In this document: in pieces, positions 29,532-39,814 of the stretch | Position numbering within the stretch: the stretch's first letter is position 1 | Layout of the letters: each line of letters begins with the position of its first letter | Assembly: GCF_023195515.1 (NCBI RefSeq) | Contig: NZ_JALPKR020000002.1 | Coordinates: 3,325,001-3,389,000, forward strand | Length of the DNA stretch: 64,000 nucleotides | From: Variovorax sp. S12S4 | Lineage (GTDB): Bacteria; Pseudomonadota; Gammaproteobacteria; Burkholderiales; Burkholderiaceae_C | Direction of reading: 5' to 3' | Notes under the pieces: model-generated | What the model was told of the DNA's origin: nothing | The model's input: only the letters and a program-made list of their open reading frames with translations | The model's database searches: none | Position numbers and translations under genes: made by a program

Positions 29532-30497
29532 ATGGCATTCATCACTACTCTGGTCCTCGCGGCCTTCACCGGCTACGTCGGTGCCTGGTACTTTGGTGCC
29601 ATTGAAGGCAACTTCGCGCTGCTCCTGTTCTGCGCCACCGTGGTCACCGGGCTCTACTGGCTGGCCGAGCGCTTCTACTTCCTGCCGCGCCGCGAGCGCG
29701 CCGCCGCCGCGCTCGAGGCTTCGCTGAGCGAGCGCAACGCCCGCCTGGCCGGCCAGGGCATCACGCAGGTGGACACGGTCGACGCCAAGGCGAGCGAGCG
29801 CCTGCTCATGCAGCCGTGGTGGCTCGACTGGACGGCCGGGCTGTTCCCGGTGATCCTGGTGGTGTTCCTGCTGCGCTCGTTCCTGTACGAGCCCTTCAAG
29901 ATCCCGTCGGGTTCGATGATGCCGACGCTCCTCACCGGCGACCTGATCCTGGTCAACAAGTTCACCTACGGCCTCCGGCTGCCGGTCATCAACACCAAGA
30001 TCACCGACGGCACGCCGCTGGCGCGCGGCGACGTGGTGGTGTTCCGCTACCCGCCCAAGCCCAGCATGGACTACATCAAGCGCGTGGTCGGCATTCCGGG
30101 CGACGAGGTGGCCTACCTGAACAAGAAGCTCACGATCAACGGACAGCCGGTTTCCAAGAACCCGATGCCCGACTACCTCGACGGCGACTCGATGCGCCTG
30201 CTCAAGCAGTTCACCGAAGACCTCGGCGGCAAGCAGCACAGGCTTCTCAACGACGACGCCGGCCCGGCTTTCGTCCAGGGCGCCACCGACTTTCCCTACC
30301 GCGAAAACTGCCGCTATTCGGTCGAAGGTGTGGTCTGCAAGGTGCCCGCCGGCAATTACTTCATGATGGGCGACAACCGCGATAATTCGGCGGACTCCCG
30401 GTTCTGGGGTTTCGTGCCGGACAAGAACATCGTGGGCAGGGCGTTCTTTGTGTGGATGAACTTCGGCGATCTGGGTCGCATCGGTCCATTTCAATAA
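29532..30497 (+). CDS. lepB: Signal peptidase I
   Basis: Removes signal peptides from exported proteins at the inner membrane. The 321-residue protein has hydrophobic helices near residues 5-22, 28-45 and 97-115, then the catalytic Ser in PSGSMMPTLLTGD near 128 and the catalytic Lys in YIKRVVGIPGDEV near 180. The C-terminal MMGDNRDNSADSRFWGFVP is the S26 family signature. It lies between lepA and the DUF4845 gene. Confidence 0.96.
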   Translation: MAFITTLVLAAFTGYVGAWYFGAIEGNFALLLFCATVVTGLYWLAERFYFLPRRERAAAALEASLSERNARLAGQGITQVDTVDAKASERLLMQPWWLDWTAGLFPVILVVFLLRSFLYEPFKIPSGSMMPTLLTGDLILVNKFTYGLRLPVINTKITDGTPLARGDVVVFRYPPKPSMDYIKRVVGIPGDEVAYLNKKLTINGQPVSKNPMPDYLDGDSMRLLKQFTEDLGGKQHRLLNDDAGPAFVQGATDFPYRENCRYSVEGVVCKVPAGNYFMMGDNRDNSADSRFWGFVPDKNIVGRAFFVWMNFGDLGRIGPFQ

Positions 30498-30528
30498 GTA
30501 ATCAGCATTGTTCGAGGGGTAAGAGGGC

Positions 30529-30897
30529 ATGAGAACAAATCGGTCCATCCGCAGCAGGGCCGCGCACCAGCGCGGCATCTCGTTCATCGGTCTGGTGTTT
30601 GTCGCCGTGGTGCTGGGTTGCCTTGGCGTGGTCATCGCGCAGGTCATTCCAACGCTGATCGAGTACCAGGCCATCGACAAGGCCGCCAACAAGGCCAAGG
30701 AAGGCACCACCGTGCCCGAAGTGCGCGCCATCTTCGACCGGGCTCAAGCCATCGACGACTTCAAGTCCGTCTCGGGCAAGGACCTCGACATCAAGAAGGT
30801 CGGCGACAAGGTTGTCGTGTCGTATGCCTACGAGCGGGAAATTCCGCTGTTCGGCCCGGCCTACCTGGTGCTCAAGTACAAAGGCGAGACCCGCTGA
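30529..30897 (+). CDS. DUF4845 family membrane protein
   Basis: A 122-residue protein with a basic start, one hydrophobic helix (about 16-38, [20 protein letters not shown]) and a soluble domain ending [17 protein letters not shown]. The type-IV-pilin-like start ([10 protein letters not shown]) is typical of DUF4845 proteins found between lepB and rnc in betaproteobacteria and gammaproteobacteria. Function unknown. Confidence 0.85.
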   Translation: MRTNRSIRSRAAHQRGISFIGLVFVAVVLGCLGVVIAQVIPTLIEYQAIDKAANKAKEGTTVPEVRAIFDRAQAIDDFKSVSGKDLDIKKVGDKVVVSYAYEREIPLFGPAYLVLKYKGETR

Positions 30898-30914
30898 ACG
30901 CGGCGACACGCAAG

Positions 30915-31601
30915 GTGGACGGCGGCCTCGTAGCGCTGCAGGAGCGCCTCAAGCATTCGTTCTCCGACACGCGGCTGCTTCAGCTCGCGCTCACGCACCG
31001 CAGTTTTTCGGCTGACCACAACGAGCGCCTGGAGTTTCTCGGCGACTCGGTGCTCAACCTCGCGGTTTCGCACCTGCTCTACACCCGCCTGTCGGCCCTG
31101 CCCGAAGGCGATCTGTCGCGCGTGCGTGCCAACCTGGTCAAGCAGGACACGCTGCACCGCCTGGCGCTCGAGCTGCAGCTGTCGCCGCTGCTTCGGCTCG
31201 GGGAGGGCGAAGCGCGTTCCGGCGGGCCCAACCGGCCTTCGATCCTGGCCGATGCCCTTGAAGCGCTGATCGGCGCGGTCTATCTCGACGCGGGCTTTGC
31301 GGCCGCCGAGGCGCTGGTGCGCCGCCTCTATGAGTCCGTGGAGATCAATCCACGCATGGAAGCGGCCGCCAAGGACCCGAAGACCGAATTGCAGGAATGG
31401 CTCCAGGGCCACAAAATGAAGTTGCCGGTGTACCGCGTAGCGGCCACGCTCGGCGCCGCGCACAAACAGACTTTCGATGTCGAGTGCGAGGTGCCGGAGC
31501 TGGGCCTGCGCGAACGCGGCATCGGTGGCTCGCGCCGCGCCGGCGAGCAGGCTGCCGCGGCGGCCATGTTGATCCGGCTCAAGGCACGCGGGGCCGCGTG
31601 A
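30915..31601 (+). CDS. rnc: Ribonuclease III
   Basis: Double-strand-specific endoribonuclease for rRNA and mRNA processing. [20 protein letters not shown] is the RNase III signature, [16 protein letters not shown] carries the catalytic Glu, and the double-strand RNA-binding domain (about 155-225) starts [16 protein letters not shown]. The start is unusual: no ATG is in reach. The GTG at 30915 gives 228 residues, the normal length. A CTG at 30894 overlapping the previous stop is a second option. Confidence 0.93.
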   Translation: MDGGLVALQERLKHSFSDTRLLQLALTHRSFSADHNERLEFLGDSVLNLAVSHLLYTRLSALPEGDLSRVRANLVKQDTLHRLALELQLSPLLRLGEGEARSGGPNRPSILADALEALIGAVYLDAGFAAAEALVRRLYESVEINPRMEAAAKDPKTELQEWLQGHKMKLPVYRVAATLGAAHKQTFDVECEVPELGLRERGIGGSRRAGEQAAAAAMLIRLKARGAA

Positions 31602-31608
31602 AACCAGA

Positions 31609-32577
31609 ATGAACGACGCTATAAATTCAGCAGCAGAAAACCCCGAAGACGCAGCGGGCGGTACGGGTACAACGGGGCCGCAGCACTGCGGCCTGGTGGC
31701 CATTGTCGGCAAGCCCAACGTGGGCAAGTCGACGCTGCTCAACGCGCTGGTGGGCCAGAAGATCAGCATTACCTCGCGCAAGGCGCAGACCACGCGGCAC
31801 CGCATCACGGGCATGCGCACCATCGGTGCCACGCAGTTCGTATTCGTGGATACGCCGGGTTTCCAGACCCTGCACGCCAATGCGCTGAACAAGTCGCTCA
31901 ACAAGACGGTGCAGGGCGCGGTCGGCGATGTGGACCTGATTCTTTTCGTGGTCGAGGCGGGCAGCTTCACGCCGGCCGACGAGCGGGTGCTCAAGCTGCT
32001 CGGCAAGGGTATTCCGACCGTGCTCTTGGCCAACAAGCTCGACAACGTGCACCGCCGCGGCGATATCGCGCCCTGGCTGCAGACCATGCAGGCGAAGCAC
32101 CCCTTCGCCGAGTTCGTGCCGATGTCGGCCAAGAACTCCAAGGACGTCGAACGGCTGTTCGGCATCTGCGAAAAATACCTGCCCGAGCAACCCTGGTTCT
32201 ACGCCGAGGACGAGCTCACCGACCGCAGCGAGAAATTCCTGGCCGGCGAGCTGGTGCGCGAAAAGCTGTTCCGCCTGACCGGCGACGAACTGCCCTACAC
32301 CTCGACCGTGATCATCGACAAGTTCGAGGAAGAGCCGCCGCAGAAAAAGGGCCAGAAGCGCCTGCTGCGCATTGCCGCCACCATCGTGGTCGAGCGCGAC
32401 GGCCACAAGGCCATGGTCATCGGCGACAAGGGCGAGCGCATCAAGCGCATCGGCATGGAAACCCGTGTCGAGCTCGAGAAGCTGGCCGACGCCAAGGTTT
32501 TCCTCGAACTGTGGGTAAAGGTGCGGTCCGGCTGGGCCGACGACGAAGCGCGCGTGCGCTCGTTCGGCTACGAATGA
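31609..32577 (+). CDS. era: GTPase Era
   Basis: Assembly GTPase that binds the 3' end of 16S rRNA. The 322-residue protein has G1 GKPNVGKST near residue 35, TTRHRITG (G2), DTPGF (G3), NKLDN (G4) and MSAKNSKDV (G5), then a KH RNA-binding domain with [17 protein letters not shown] near 267. An acidic Ala/Glu-rich N-terminal extension of about 25 residues precedes the G domain. It follows rnc by 7 bp. Confidence 0.97.
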   Translation: MNDAINSAAENPEDAAGGTGTTGPQHCGLVAIVGKPNVGKSTLLNALVGQKISITSRKAQTTRHRITGMRTIGATQFVFVDTPGFQTLHANALNKSLNKTVQGAVGDVDLILFVVEAGSFTPADERVLKLLGKGIPTVLLANKLDNVHRRGDIAPWLQTMQAKHPFAEFVPMSAKNSKDVERLFGICEKYLPEQPWFYAEDELTDRSEKFLAGELVREKLFRLTGDELPYTSTVIIDKFEEEPPQKKGQKRLLRIAATIVVERDGHKAMVIGDKGERIKRIGMETRVELEKLADAKVFLELWVKVRSGWADDEARVRSFGYE

Positions 32578-32578
32578 A

Positions 32579-33352
32579 GTGGCGACCGCCCACCGCGTCT
32601 CGCACGAACCGGCGTATGTGCTCCATCGCTACGACTGGAGCGAATCGAGCCTGATCCTCGAGGTCTTCACCCGCCACCACGGACGCATCGCGCTCGTGGC
32701 CAAGGGGGCGAAGCGGCCGAGCTCCAACTTCAGGCCCGTGCTGCTGCCGCTGCAGCCGCTGCAGCTCAACTATGGCGGCGACGCCGAGATCCGCACGCTC
32801 AAGGGCGCTGAATGGATGGGCGGCCACGTCATGCCGACGGGCGAGGCGCTGCTCTCGGGCTACTACGTCAACGAACTGCTGCTGCGCCTGCTCGCGCGGG
32901 ACGATGCCCATGAGGCGCTGTTCGACGCCTACGCGGGCGTGGTGCAGGTGCTGGCGGGCGACCACGCCGGCGCGCAGGCCGCAACCCAGGCCGCGGCGCT
33001 GCGGGCTTTCGAGCTGCTGCTCCTGCGCGAAGTGGGCCTCTTGCCGTCGCTCGATGCGCAGACCCTCACGCTCGAACCGCTCGTGGCCGATGCACGCTAC
33101 AGCCTGGTGCCGGAAGCCGGCTTGCGGCTGGCGAGCGAGGGCGAGGCGGCCTTGGCCGGTGCCGATTGGCAATCGCTGCAAGGCGTTCTCGACGACCGCG
33201 CCCCCTTCACCGCCACGCTGCGAGAGGTGGCCACCATGAACGCCGGCAGCAACAGTGCCCTCAGAAACCAGCTGCGCGCCTTGCTCAACTACCATTGCGG
33301 TGTGTCCACGCTGCGCACGCGGCAGATGATGAGAGATTTGCAAGCCCTATGA
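32579..33352 (+). CDS. recO: DNA repair protein RecO
   Basis: Helps load RecA onto gapped DNA with RecR. The 257-residue protein starts [20 protein letters not shown] with [15 protein letters not shown], the N-terminal OB-fold signature, and ends with [17 protein letters not shown]. The zinc-binding Cys cluster of some RecO proteins is absent, as is common in proteobacteria. The GTG at 32579 is the only plausible start, 1 bp after the era stop. The end overlaps pdxJ by 4 bp. Confidence 0.93.
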   Translation: MATAHRVSHEPAYVLHRYDWSESSLILEVFTRHHGRIALVAKGAKRPSSNFRPVLLPLQPLQLNYGGDAEIRTLKGAEWMGGHVMPTGEALLSGYYVNELLLRLLARDDAHEALFDAYAGVVQVLAGDHAGAQAATQAAALRAFELLLLREVGLLPSLDAQTLTLEPLVADARYSLVPEAGLRLASEGEAALAGADWQSLQGVLDDRAPFTATLREVATMNAGSNSALRNQLRALLNYHCGVSTLRTRQMMRDLQAL

Positions 33353-34113
33353 GCACTCCCCGCCATTCCGCTACCACTTCGCTGTCGGTCAACCTGAACA
33401 AGGTGGCCCTTGTGCGCAACACGCGCCACCTGGGCATTCCGAGCGTGCTGAAGGCTGCCAACGCCTGCCTTGCCGCCGGTGCACAGGGCATCACGGTGCA
33501 TCCGCGGCCAGACGCGCGCCATATCCGCGCGCACGACGTGAGCGACCTCTCCGCGCTGCTTGCAAAGGACTGGCCGGGCATCGAGTTCAACATCGAGGGC
33601 AATCCGTTCCACAACCTGATGGACTTCGTGCGCGAGCTCAAGCCGCATCAAGCCACCTTTGTGCCCGACAGCGAATCGCAATCGACCAGCGACCATGGCT
33701 GGAGCTTTCCCGAAGACGCCGAGCGCCTGCGCCCGGCGATTGCCGAGGCCAAGGCCCTGGGCGTCCGCGTGAGCCTGTTCATGGACCCGATCCCCGAGAT
33801 GATGGCTGCGGTGAAGGCCGTGGGCGCCGACCGCGTGGAGCTGTACACCGAAGGCTATGCCGCATCGCGCGGCACTTCGAACGAGGCGGCCGTGCTTGCG
33901 CGCTACGTCGAATCGGCGCGTGCGGCGCAGGCTGCGGGCCTTGGCGTCAACGCGGGCCATGACCTGAGCCGCGACAACCTCACGGCTTTCCTGCGTGCCG
34001 TGCGCGGCGTCCAGGAGGTCTCGATCGGCCACGCCTTCATCGCCGATGCGCTCGAATTGGGCTACGCGGCCACCACGCGGGAGTACCTGCGCTGCATCGA
34101 CGAAGCCAAGTGA
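33349..34113 (+). CDS. pdxJ: Pyridoxine 5'-phosphate synthase PdxJ, variant type
   Basis: Forms pyridoxine phosphate from 1-deoxyxylulose phosphate and 3-amino-2-oxopropyl phosphate in vitamin B6 synthesis. The 254-residue TIM barrel keeps the three catalytic positions: His in [13 protein letters not shown], Glu in FNIEGNP and His in [11 protein letters not shown]. The N-terminal NxDHxAxLRNARG of the E. coli type is replaced by [13 protein letters not shown], so the usual Asp-His pair is Asn-Lys. This looks like the variant class I recall from Bacteroidetes and some Burkholderiales. It sits in the recO-pdxJ-acpS order. Confidence 0.93.
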   Translation: MSTPRHSATTSLSVNLNKVALVRNTRHLGIPSVLKAANACLAAGAQGITVHPRPDARHIRAHDVSDLSALLAKDWPGIEFNIEGNPFHNLMDFVRELKPHQATFVPDSESQSTSDHGWSFPEDAERLRPAIAEAKALGVRVSLFMDPIPEMMAAVKAVGADRVELYTEGYAASRGTSNEAAVLARYVESARAAQAAGLGVNAGHDLSRDNLTAFLRAVRGVQEVSIGHAFIADALELGYAATTREYLRCIDEAK

Positions 34114-34126
34114 GCGCTCCAGCGGC

Positions 34127-34528
34127 ATGATCTACGGCATTGGTACCGACATCTGCGACCTGCGCCGCATCGCCGCCACCTTCGAGCGGCAGGGCGAACG
34201 CTTTGCCCACCGGGTGCTCAGCGATGCCGAGTTCGCGGTGTGGAAGGCCCGCAGCGAGCGCTGGCCCAAGCGCGGCCTGAGTTATCTGGCCACCCGCTTT
34301 TCCGCCAAGGAGGCCTTCAGCAAGGCCATCGGCCTGGGCATGCGCATGCCGATGACCTGGCGCCTGTGTGAGATCGCGAACCTGCGCAGCGGCAAGCCCG
34401 TCATCGTGCTGCATGGTGAGCTCAAGGAGTGGTTCGAGGCCAAGGGCCTCACGGCGCACGTGACGGTGACCGACGAAACCGAATATGCCGCGAGCTTCGT
34501 CGTGGTCGAATACAAGAACGAGGCATGA
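34127..34528 (+). CDS. acpS: Holo-[acyl-carrier-protein] synthase
   Basis: Attaches phosphopantetheine from CoA to acyl carrier protein. The 133-residue protein starts [15 protein letters not shown] with the metal-binding Asp near residue 8, and has the catalytic Glu in [13 protein letters not shown] near 64. It follows pdxJ by 13 bp and overlaps nagZ by 4 bp (ATGA). Confidence 0.96.
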   Translation: MIYGIGTDICDLRRIAATFERQGERFAHRVLSDAEFAVWKARSERWPKRGLSYLATRFSAKEAFSKAIGLGMRMPMTWRLCEIANLRSGKPVIVLHGELKEWFEAKGLTAHVTVTDETEYAASFVVVEYKNEA

Positions 34529-35619
34529 CCCTGGCAACGACAACCCTTCACGCGCCGCTGATCATCGATGTGGCGGGCTCGGAACTCAATGATGCGGATC
34601 GCCGCCGGGTAGCAAACCCCTTGGTCGGTGGCGTGATCCATTTCGCCCGCAACTGGCGGGACCGCGCGCAAATGACCGCGCTCAATGCAGAGTTGAAGGC
34701 CATCCGCCCCGATCTGCTGATCTGTGTCGATCACGAAGGCGGCCGCGTTCAGCGGTTTCGTACCGACGGCTTCACGCGCCTTCCCTCGATGCGCGCCCTG
34801 GGCGACCTGTGGATGCGCGATGCGATGCGCGCCACGCAGGCCGCAACGGCGACTGGCCAGGTGCTTGCGGGCGAGCTGCGCGCCTGCGGCGTCGACTTCA
34901 GCTTTGCGCCGGTGCTCGACCTCGACCACGGCGGCAGCAGCGTGATCGGCGACCGCAGCTTTCACCGCGATCCCCGGGTGGTGGCGCTGCTGGCAAAGAG
35001 CGTGATGCACGGCATGCTGCAGATGGGCATGCGCAACTGCGGCAAGCATTTTCCGGGACATGGCTTCGTCACGGCCGATTCGCACGTCGAGATTCCGGTC
35101 GACCGCCGCGGCCTGAAGGCGATCCTGGAAGACGATGCGCGGCCGTTCGACTGGCTGTCCGGAACGCTCACGGCCGTGATGCCGGCGCACGTGATCTACC
35201 CGAAGGTGGACAAGCGGCCTGCCGGGTTCTCTTCGAAGTGGCTGAAAGATGTGTTGCGCACCCGGCTCGCTTTCGAAGGCGCGATCTTCAGCGACGACCT
35301 GAGCATGGAGGCCGGGCGCTACATCGACGGCCAGCTGCTGAGCTATGCCGATGCCGCATTGGCGGCGCTCGATGCGGGCTGCGACCTGGCGATGCTGTGC
35401 AACCAGAGCATCGGCGAAGGACGGGCGCTCGATGAGCTGCTCGATGACTTCAGTGCCGCAGCCAAGACAGGGCGTTGGCAGCCCGAAGCCGCTAGCGAGG
35501 CGCGTCGGCGGGGGCTGCTTCCCGAAGCGCCGCACGCCGGCTGGAATGCGCTCGTCGGCTCGACGGGATACAGGCAGGCAAGGCAAGTACTGGCGAAGGC
35601 CGGCCTGGCCAGCGCCTGA
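34525..35619 (+). CDS. nagZ: Beta-N-acetylhexosaminidase NagZ
   Basis: Glycoside hydrolase family 3 enzyme that removes GlcNAc from anhydromuropeptides in cell-wall recycling. The 364-residue protein has [11 protein letters not shown] near residue 68, KHFPGHG with TADSHVEIP near 173-188 (the His/Asp general-acid loop), and [10 protein letters not shown] near 254 with the nucleophile Asp. No signal peptide, so cytoplasmic. It ends 11 bp before a convergent gene. Confidence 0.95.
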   Translation: MTLATTTLHAPLIIDVAGSELNDADRRRVANPLVGGVIHFARNWRDRAQMTALNAELKAIRPDLLICVDHEGGRVQRFRTDGFTRLPSMRALGDLWMRDAMRATQAATATGQVLAGELRACGVDFSFAPVLDLDHGGSSVIGDRSFHRDPRVVALLAKSVMHGMLQMGMRNCGKHFPGHGFVTADSHVEIPVDRRGLKAILEDDARPFDWLSGTLTAVMPAHVIYPKVDKRPAGFSSKWLKDVLRTRLAFEGAIFSDDLSMEAGRYIDGQLLSYADAALAALDAGCDLAMLCNQSIGEGRALDELLDDFSAAAKTGRWQPEAASEARRRGLLPEAPHAGWNALVGSTGYRQARQVLAKAGLASA

Positions 35620-35630
35620 GGCCCGGCTGG

Positions 35631-36170
35631 TTACGGGGCCTTGCCCTCGACCGGAGGCGGCGGCGAGTTCGTCCACAGGCGTTCGCCGCCCGAATCCAGG
35701 TGCGTCAGGTACAGCCGGACATCGAATTCCAGCCGGTGGTAGCTGGGCTCCATGTGCTCGCAGAGCGCATAGAAGCTCTTGTCATGGTCGCGCTCCTTCA
35801 TGTGCGCGAGCTCGTGGACCACGATCATGCGCAGCCACTCGAGCGGCACCTCCTTGAACAGGGTCGCCACGCGAATTTCGCGCTTGGTCTTGAGCTTGCT
35901 GCCCTGTACGCGTGAAACCGTGGTGTGCGTGCCGAGCGCATTGCGGATCACGTGCAGCTTGCTGTCGAATGCCACCTTGGAGAGCGGCGGCGCCTTGCGC
36001 ATGAAGTCGCTCTTGAGCTCGCTCACGTATTCGTAAAGCGCACGGTCCGTCTGCACTTCATGCACGGGGCCGGGGTAGCGGCTGCGCAGCAACGGCGCGA
36101 GTCCTTCGGTCTCGACCAGTTGCCGGACCTGGGCCAGCAGCGTGGGCGGATACCCCGCGAGATACTTCAT
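35631..36170 (-). CDS. YgjP-like (DUF45) metal-dependent hydrolase
   Basis: A 179-residue protein with the zinc-metalloprotease motif VVHELAHMKERDHDKSFY near residue 110-127, where HELAH gives two zinc ligands and the downstream His a third. This fits the YgjP/SprT-like DUF45 family. No signal peptide or membrane helix. Its ATG overlaps the stop of the upstream Hsp70-like gene (ATGA), so both are made together. Substrate unknown. Confidence 0.85.
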   Translation of the reverse strand: MKYLAGYPPTLLAQVRQLVETEGLAPLLRSRYPGPVHEVQTDRALYEYVSELKSDFMRKAPPLSKVAFDSKLHVIRNALGTHTTVSRVQGSKLKTKREIRVATLFKEVPLEWLRMIVVHELAHMKERDHDKSFYALCEHMEPSYHRLEFDVRLYLTHLDSGGERLWTNSPPPPVEGKAP

Positions 36171-37435
36171 GCAGCCGAGCCGGCGCAGGCGAGCCCGGTG
36201 GCCACGCCGCCGAACAGGTCGCCTTCGACGAGCGTCACGCCGGCGAAGCTCTTGCGCAAGGCCTGCTGGAATGGCCGCAGGGCCGAAGAGCCGCCGGTCA
36301 GGTAGATGGCGTCGAGATCGCCGCTGCGCAGCCCGGCGCGCTTGACACAGGCGTGCGCGCAGGCAATCACGTTTTCGAGCAACGGCGCGAGCTGTTGCGC
36401 CATGTCGGCGGGCGAGAGCGATGCGGTCAAGCCTCGCTCGGCGCACGAAAGGTCGATGGCGGTGAGTGCATCGGTCACCGAAGTGTCGATTTTTGCCTGC
36501 TCCACTTCGCTGGCAATGCGGTGTCCATGGCGTTCTTCGAGCACCGCCATCAGCCGGTCGTGCAGCCGGGTGTCGCTGTAGCTCGTGCGCAGGTCTTTCG
36601 CCTGCCGCACTGCCTTGGCGGCATACAGCCAGTTGATCAGGTGCCAGGACGAAAGCTCGAAGAACACCTTGCTCGGCACTTCGCGCCCCTGCGGGCCCGT
36701 GTGGCGAAAGCCGAATTCCGGCATGACGCGGTCGAGGTTCAGGCGCTGGTCGAAGTCGGTGCCGCCGATGTGCACGCCACTGGTCGCCAGCACGTCGTCG
36801 CTGCGGTCTTCACGCGCGGCGCGATCGGGGCCGACGCGCACCACGGTGAAGTCGGAAGTGCCGCCGCCCACGTCGACGATCAGCACCAGGGACTCTTTCG
36901 TGATGCGCTGCTCGTAGTCGAAGGCCGCCGCAATCGGTTCGAGCTGAAAAGCGATGTCGCGAAACCCCGCCGCACGGGCCGCGTGGCGCAGGCTTTCCTC
37001 CGCGCGCTCGTCGCGCTTCGAATCGTCGTCGACAAAATGAACCGGGCGGCCGATGACAACGCGCTCGGGCACCCCGCCCAGTTCACGGCCGGCCCGCGCG
37101 GCCAGCTCGCGCAAGAAGCGGGCGATGATGTCCTCGAAGCTCACGAGCCCGTCGTAGATGGCCGTTTTTTCCTGCATCAGCGCGCTGCCGAGCAGGCTCT
37201 TCAGCGAACGCATCAGGCGGCCTTCGACACCCGCGAGGTAGAGCGCAACCGCATCGCGGCCGAAGTGCGTGGTGCGGTCTTCGGCGTTGAAGAAGATTGC
37301 GGTGGGCAGCGTGGTGGCCGCACCTTCGATGGACAGCAGTCGGGCCACGCCGTCGACCCGGCAGGCCACGGCGGAATTGGAGGTGCCGAAGTCGATGCCG
37401 ATCGTCGGCAGCGACGACGGTAACTTCACGCTCAA
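36167..37435 (-). CDS. Hsp70-family protein, YegD-like
   Basis: A 422-residue chaperone-like ATPase. Only the nucleotide-binding part of Hsp70 is present: [14 protein letters not shown] near residue 11, [13 protein letters not shown] near 207, and the adenosine motif [14 protein letters not shown] near 383. The substrate-binding domain of DnaK is lacking, as in YegD. The start is a TTG at 37435 overlapping the lysS stop, or a GTG at 37429. It is coupled at both ends: lysS upstream, the YgjP-like gene downstream. Confidence 0.88.
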   Translation of the reverse strand: MSVKLPSSLPTIGIDFGTSNSAVACRVDGVARLLSIEGAATTLPTAIFFNAEDRTTHFGRDAVALYLAGVEGRLMRSLKSLLGSALMQEKTAIYDGLVSFEDIIARFLRELAARAGRELGGVPERVVIGRPVHFVDDDSKRDERAEESLRHAARAAGFRDIAFQLEPIAAAFDYEQRITKESLVLIVDVGGGTSDFTVVRVGPDRAAREDRSDDVLATSGVHIGGTDFDQRLNLDRVMPEFGFRHTGPQGREVPSKVFFELSSWHLINWLYAAKAVRQAKDLRTSYSDTRLHDRLMAVLEERHGHRIASEVEQAKIDTSVTDALTAIDLSCAERGLTASLSPADMAQQLAPLLENVIACAHACVKRAGLRSGDLDAIYLTGGSSALRPFQQALRKSFAGVTLVEGDLFGGVATGLACAGSAA

Positions 37436-38994
37436 GATTCCCTGCGCAGCGCCGGGAACAGGATCACGTCGCGGATGCTCGGCGAATCCGTCAGCAGCAT
37501 CATCAGCCGGTCGATGCCGATGCCGCAGCCGCCGGTGGGCGGCATGCCGTATTCGAGCGCGCGAACAAAGTCGTGGTCGTAGTACATGGCTTCGTCGTCG
37601 CCGCTGTCCTTCGCGGCCACCTGCGCGTTGAAACGGGCGGCCTGGTCTTCGGCGTCGTTGAGCTCGCTGAAGCCGTTACCGAACTCGCGGCCCGTGATGT
37701 AGAGCTCGAAGCGCTCGGTGACCTCGGGCCGCTCATCGTTGGCGCGCGCCAGCGGCGAGATCTCGGTGGGGTGCTCCATGATGAAGGTCGGCTGCCAGAG
37801 CTTCTCTTCCACGGTCTCTTCGAAGTACATCACCTGCAGGCTGGCCAAGCTGCGCTGCGAGAGCTTGTCCTTCTCTTCGCTCAGGCCGATCTTCCGCAGG
37901 GCGTTGATGAGCCAGGTGCTGTCATCGACGCCGGTACCGGCGTCCGTGTACTTGAGGATGGCTTCGCGGATCGTCAGGCGCTCGAAGGGCTGCGTCAGGT
38001 CGACCGGCTTGCCCTGGTAGGTGAGCTGCTGCGTGCCCACGGCCTTGTCGGCAATGGTGCGGATCAGCGTTTCGGTGAAGTCCATCAGGTCGCGGTAGTT
38101 CCAGTAGGCCGCGTAGAACTCCATCATGGTGAACTCGGGGTTGTGCCGCACCGAGATGCCTTCGTTGCGGTAGCTCCGGTTGATTTCGAACACGCGCTCG
38201 AAGCCGCCGACGATCAGGCGCTTGAGGTACAGCTCCGGCGCGATGCGCAGGAACATCTCCTGGTCGAGCGCGTTGTGATGCGTCTTGAAGGGCTTGGCAT
38301 TGGCGCCGCCCGGAATGGGATGCAGCATCGGCGTTTCGACTTCGAGGAAGTCGTTGGCCACCATGAACTCGCGCAGCGCGCTCACGGCCTTGCTGCGAGC
38401 GGTGAAGCGCACGCGCGCCGATTCGTCGGTGATCAGGTCGACGTAACGCTGGCGGTACTTCTGCTCCTGGTCGGCCATGCCGTGGAACTTGTCGGGCAGC
38501 GGACGCAGGCTCTTGGTGAGCAGGCGCAACTTGGTCACCTTGACCGAGAGCTCGCCGGTCTTGGTCTTCATGAGCGTGCCTTCGGCGCCGACGATGTCGC
38601 CCAGGTCCCAGCGCTTGAACTCGGCATACGCCTCTTCGCCGATGGCGTCGCGCGTCACGTAGAGCTGGATGCGGCTCGTGGCATCTTGCAGCGTCGCAAA
38701 GCTGGCCTTGCCCATCACGCGCTTGAGCATCATGCGGCCCGCCACGCTCACGGAGACTGCCTGCGCTTCGAGTGCTTCGGCCTCGGTGGCGCCGTGCGCC
38801 TCGATCAGCGCAGCCGCACGATGACCCGGCTTGAAGTCATTCGGAAACGCGACGCCCTTGCCCTCGGCCTGCGCAGTACGCATCAGCTTGAGCTTTTCGC
38901 GGCGTTCGGCGATGAGCTGGTTGTCGTCGACGGCGGGTGCGGAAGCCGGAGCCGCAGCGGGCGTGGGAATGGAAGGGATCAGGTGGTCGGACAT
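37432..38994 (-). CDS. lysS: Lysyl-tRNA synthetase, class II
   Basis: Charges tRNA-Lys with lysine. The 520-residue protein has an Ala/Pro-rich start, an OB-fold anticodon-binding domain (about 80-175) and the class II core with [19 protein letters not shown] (motif 2) near 283 and [18 protein letters not shown] (motif 3) near 497. The ATG at 38994 follows the family start better than the TTG or GTG options upstream. Confidence 0.97.
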   Translation of the reverse strand: MSDHLIPSIPTPAAAPASAPAVDDNQLIAERREKLKLMRTAQAEGKGVAFPNDFKPGHRAAALIEAHGATEAEALEAQAVSVSVAGRMMLKRVMGKASFATLQDATSRIQLYVTRDAIGEEAYAEFKRWDLGDIVGAEGTLMKTKTGELSVKVTKLRLLTKSLRPLPDKFHGMADQEQKYRQRYVDLITDESARVRFTARSKAVSALREFMVANDFLEVETPMLHPIPGGANAKPFKTHHNALDQEMFLRIAPELYLKRLIVGGFERVFEINRSYRNEGISVRHNPEFTMMEFYAAYWNYRDLMDFTETLIRTIADKAVGTQQLTYQGKPVDLTQPFERLTIREAILKYTDAGTGVDDSTWLINALRKIGLSEEKDKLSQRSLASLQVMYFEETVEEKLWQPTFIMEHPTEISPLARANDERPEVTERFELYITGREFGNGFSELNDAEDQAARFNAQVAAKDSGDDEAMYYDHDFVRALEYGMPPTGGCGIGIDRLMMLLTDSPSIRDVILFPALRRES

Positions 38995-39096
38995 GGAGAG
39001 CGGAGGAGGGCGCAACGGGAGCGTGCGCAACCCGCCATTTTAGCCGATAGGGTTCGAATGAAACCGGCCTCCAGTGCCCGCCAATCCTGTGCGATA

Positions 39097-39115
39097 CGCT
39101 ATGAAAAAAGTAGCG
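39097..39115. repeat. Short hairpin repeat (CGCTA / TAGCG, A-rich loop)
   Basis: Perfect 5-bp arms around a 9-base loop with six A, in the gap between lysS and the Lon-domain gene. Read on the other strand it is GCTACTTTTTTCATAGC, the form I associate with a common Comamonadaceae dispersed repeat. Confidence 0.5.
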
Positions 39116-39117
39116 AA

Positions 39118-39765
39118 CTATCCAGTGATGCCCGCACGCGCGAGCAGATCGCTGACCAGTTCGAGCCGCATCAGCGGGCTCTCGAGCTCCATGAGCCGTT
39201 GCCGCAGTTCGAGTTGCATGGGCACCAGTTCGCACCAGCGGTTGGCAACCCAGCCGCAATCGTTGAACTGGTAGGGCTCGCCGATGGGCAGTCGCACGGC
39301 CTCGGCGCCCTGCGCGCGGCGGCGTTCTTCGAGCGTGTCGACAAGGCGCCGCAACGCGGTGGCGGTGTGCTGCAGGTCGTCGGGAATTTCGATGGCGGTG
39401 TCTGCAATCACTGCCTCGACTTCGGCCACCCACAAGCCGTATTTCTGCAGCTCGGTCCGGCGAACCCGAAACCGCTGCGTGCCGACGCATTCGATCTGGA
39501 GCAGGCCGCTTTGCGGTGATTCGAATTCGCGGATGACGGCCAGCGTGCCGACGGCCGCAAAGCTTTCGGCATCGGCACCGGCCTTGCGCACTTCGCTGCC
39601 GCTCGTGAGGCTGACCACGCCGAACGGTGCATCGGCCTTGCGGCATTTGCCGACCATGTCGAGATAACGTACCTCGAAAATACGCAGTGGAAGCACGCCG
39701 CCCGGGAACAGAACCGTACCGAGCGGGAACAATGGCAGTGAATGCAAAAGGGGCTGTGTCGTCAT
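39118..39765 (-). CDS. Lon N-terminal (LON substrate-binding) domain protein
   Basis: A 215-residue stand-alone LON domain. LPLFPLGTVLFPGGVLPLRI and FEVRYLDMVGKC near the N-terminus are the domain signature, as in the substrate-binding part of Lon protease and in cereblon. There is no AAA or peptidase domain. Proteins of this kind are widespread with unknown function. The ATG at 39765 was preferred over one at 39780. Confidence 0.87.
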   Translation of the reverse strand: MTTQPLLHSLPLFPLGTVLFPGGVLPLRIFEVRYLDMVGKCRKADAPFGVVSLTSGSEVRKAGADAESFAAVGTLAVIREFESPQSGLLQIECVGTQRFRVRRTELQKYGLWVAEVEAVIADTAIEIPDDLQHTATALRRLVDTLEERRRAQGAEAVRLPIGEPYQFNDCGWVANRWCELVPMQLELRQRLMELESPLMRLELVSDLLARAGITG

Positions 39766-39814
39766 CGAAGAACCTTGCATGGCTATCATCGCATTCCGCT
39801 CACGACCCTGCCCC

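Noticed and set aside
37297..39519. A 740-codon frame antisense to the Hsp70-like gene, lysS and the Lon-domain gene
   Set aside because: It crosses three real genes on the other strand and shows no recognisable domain.
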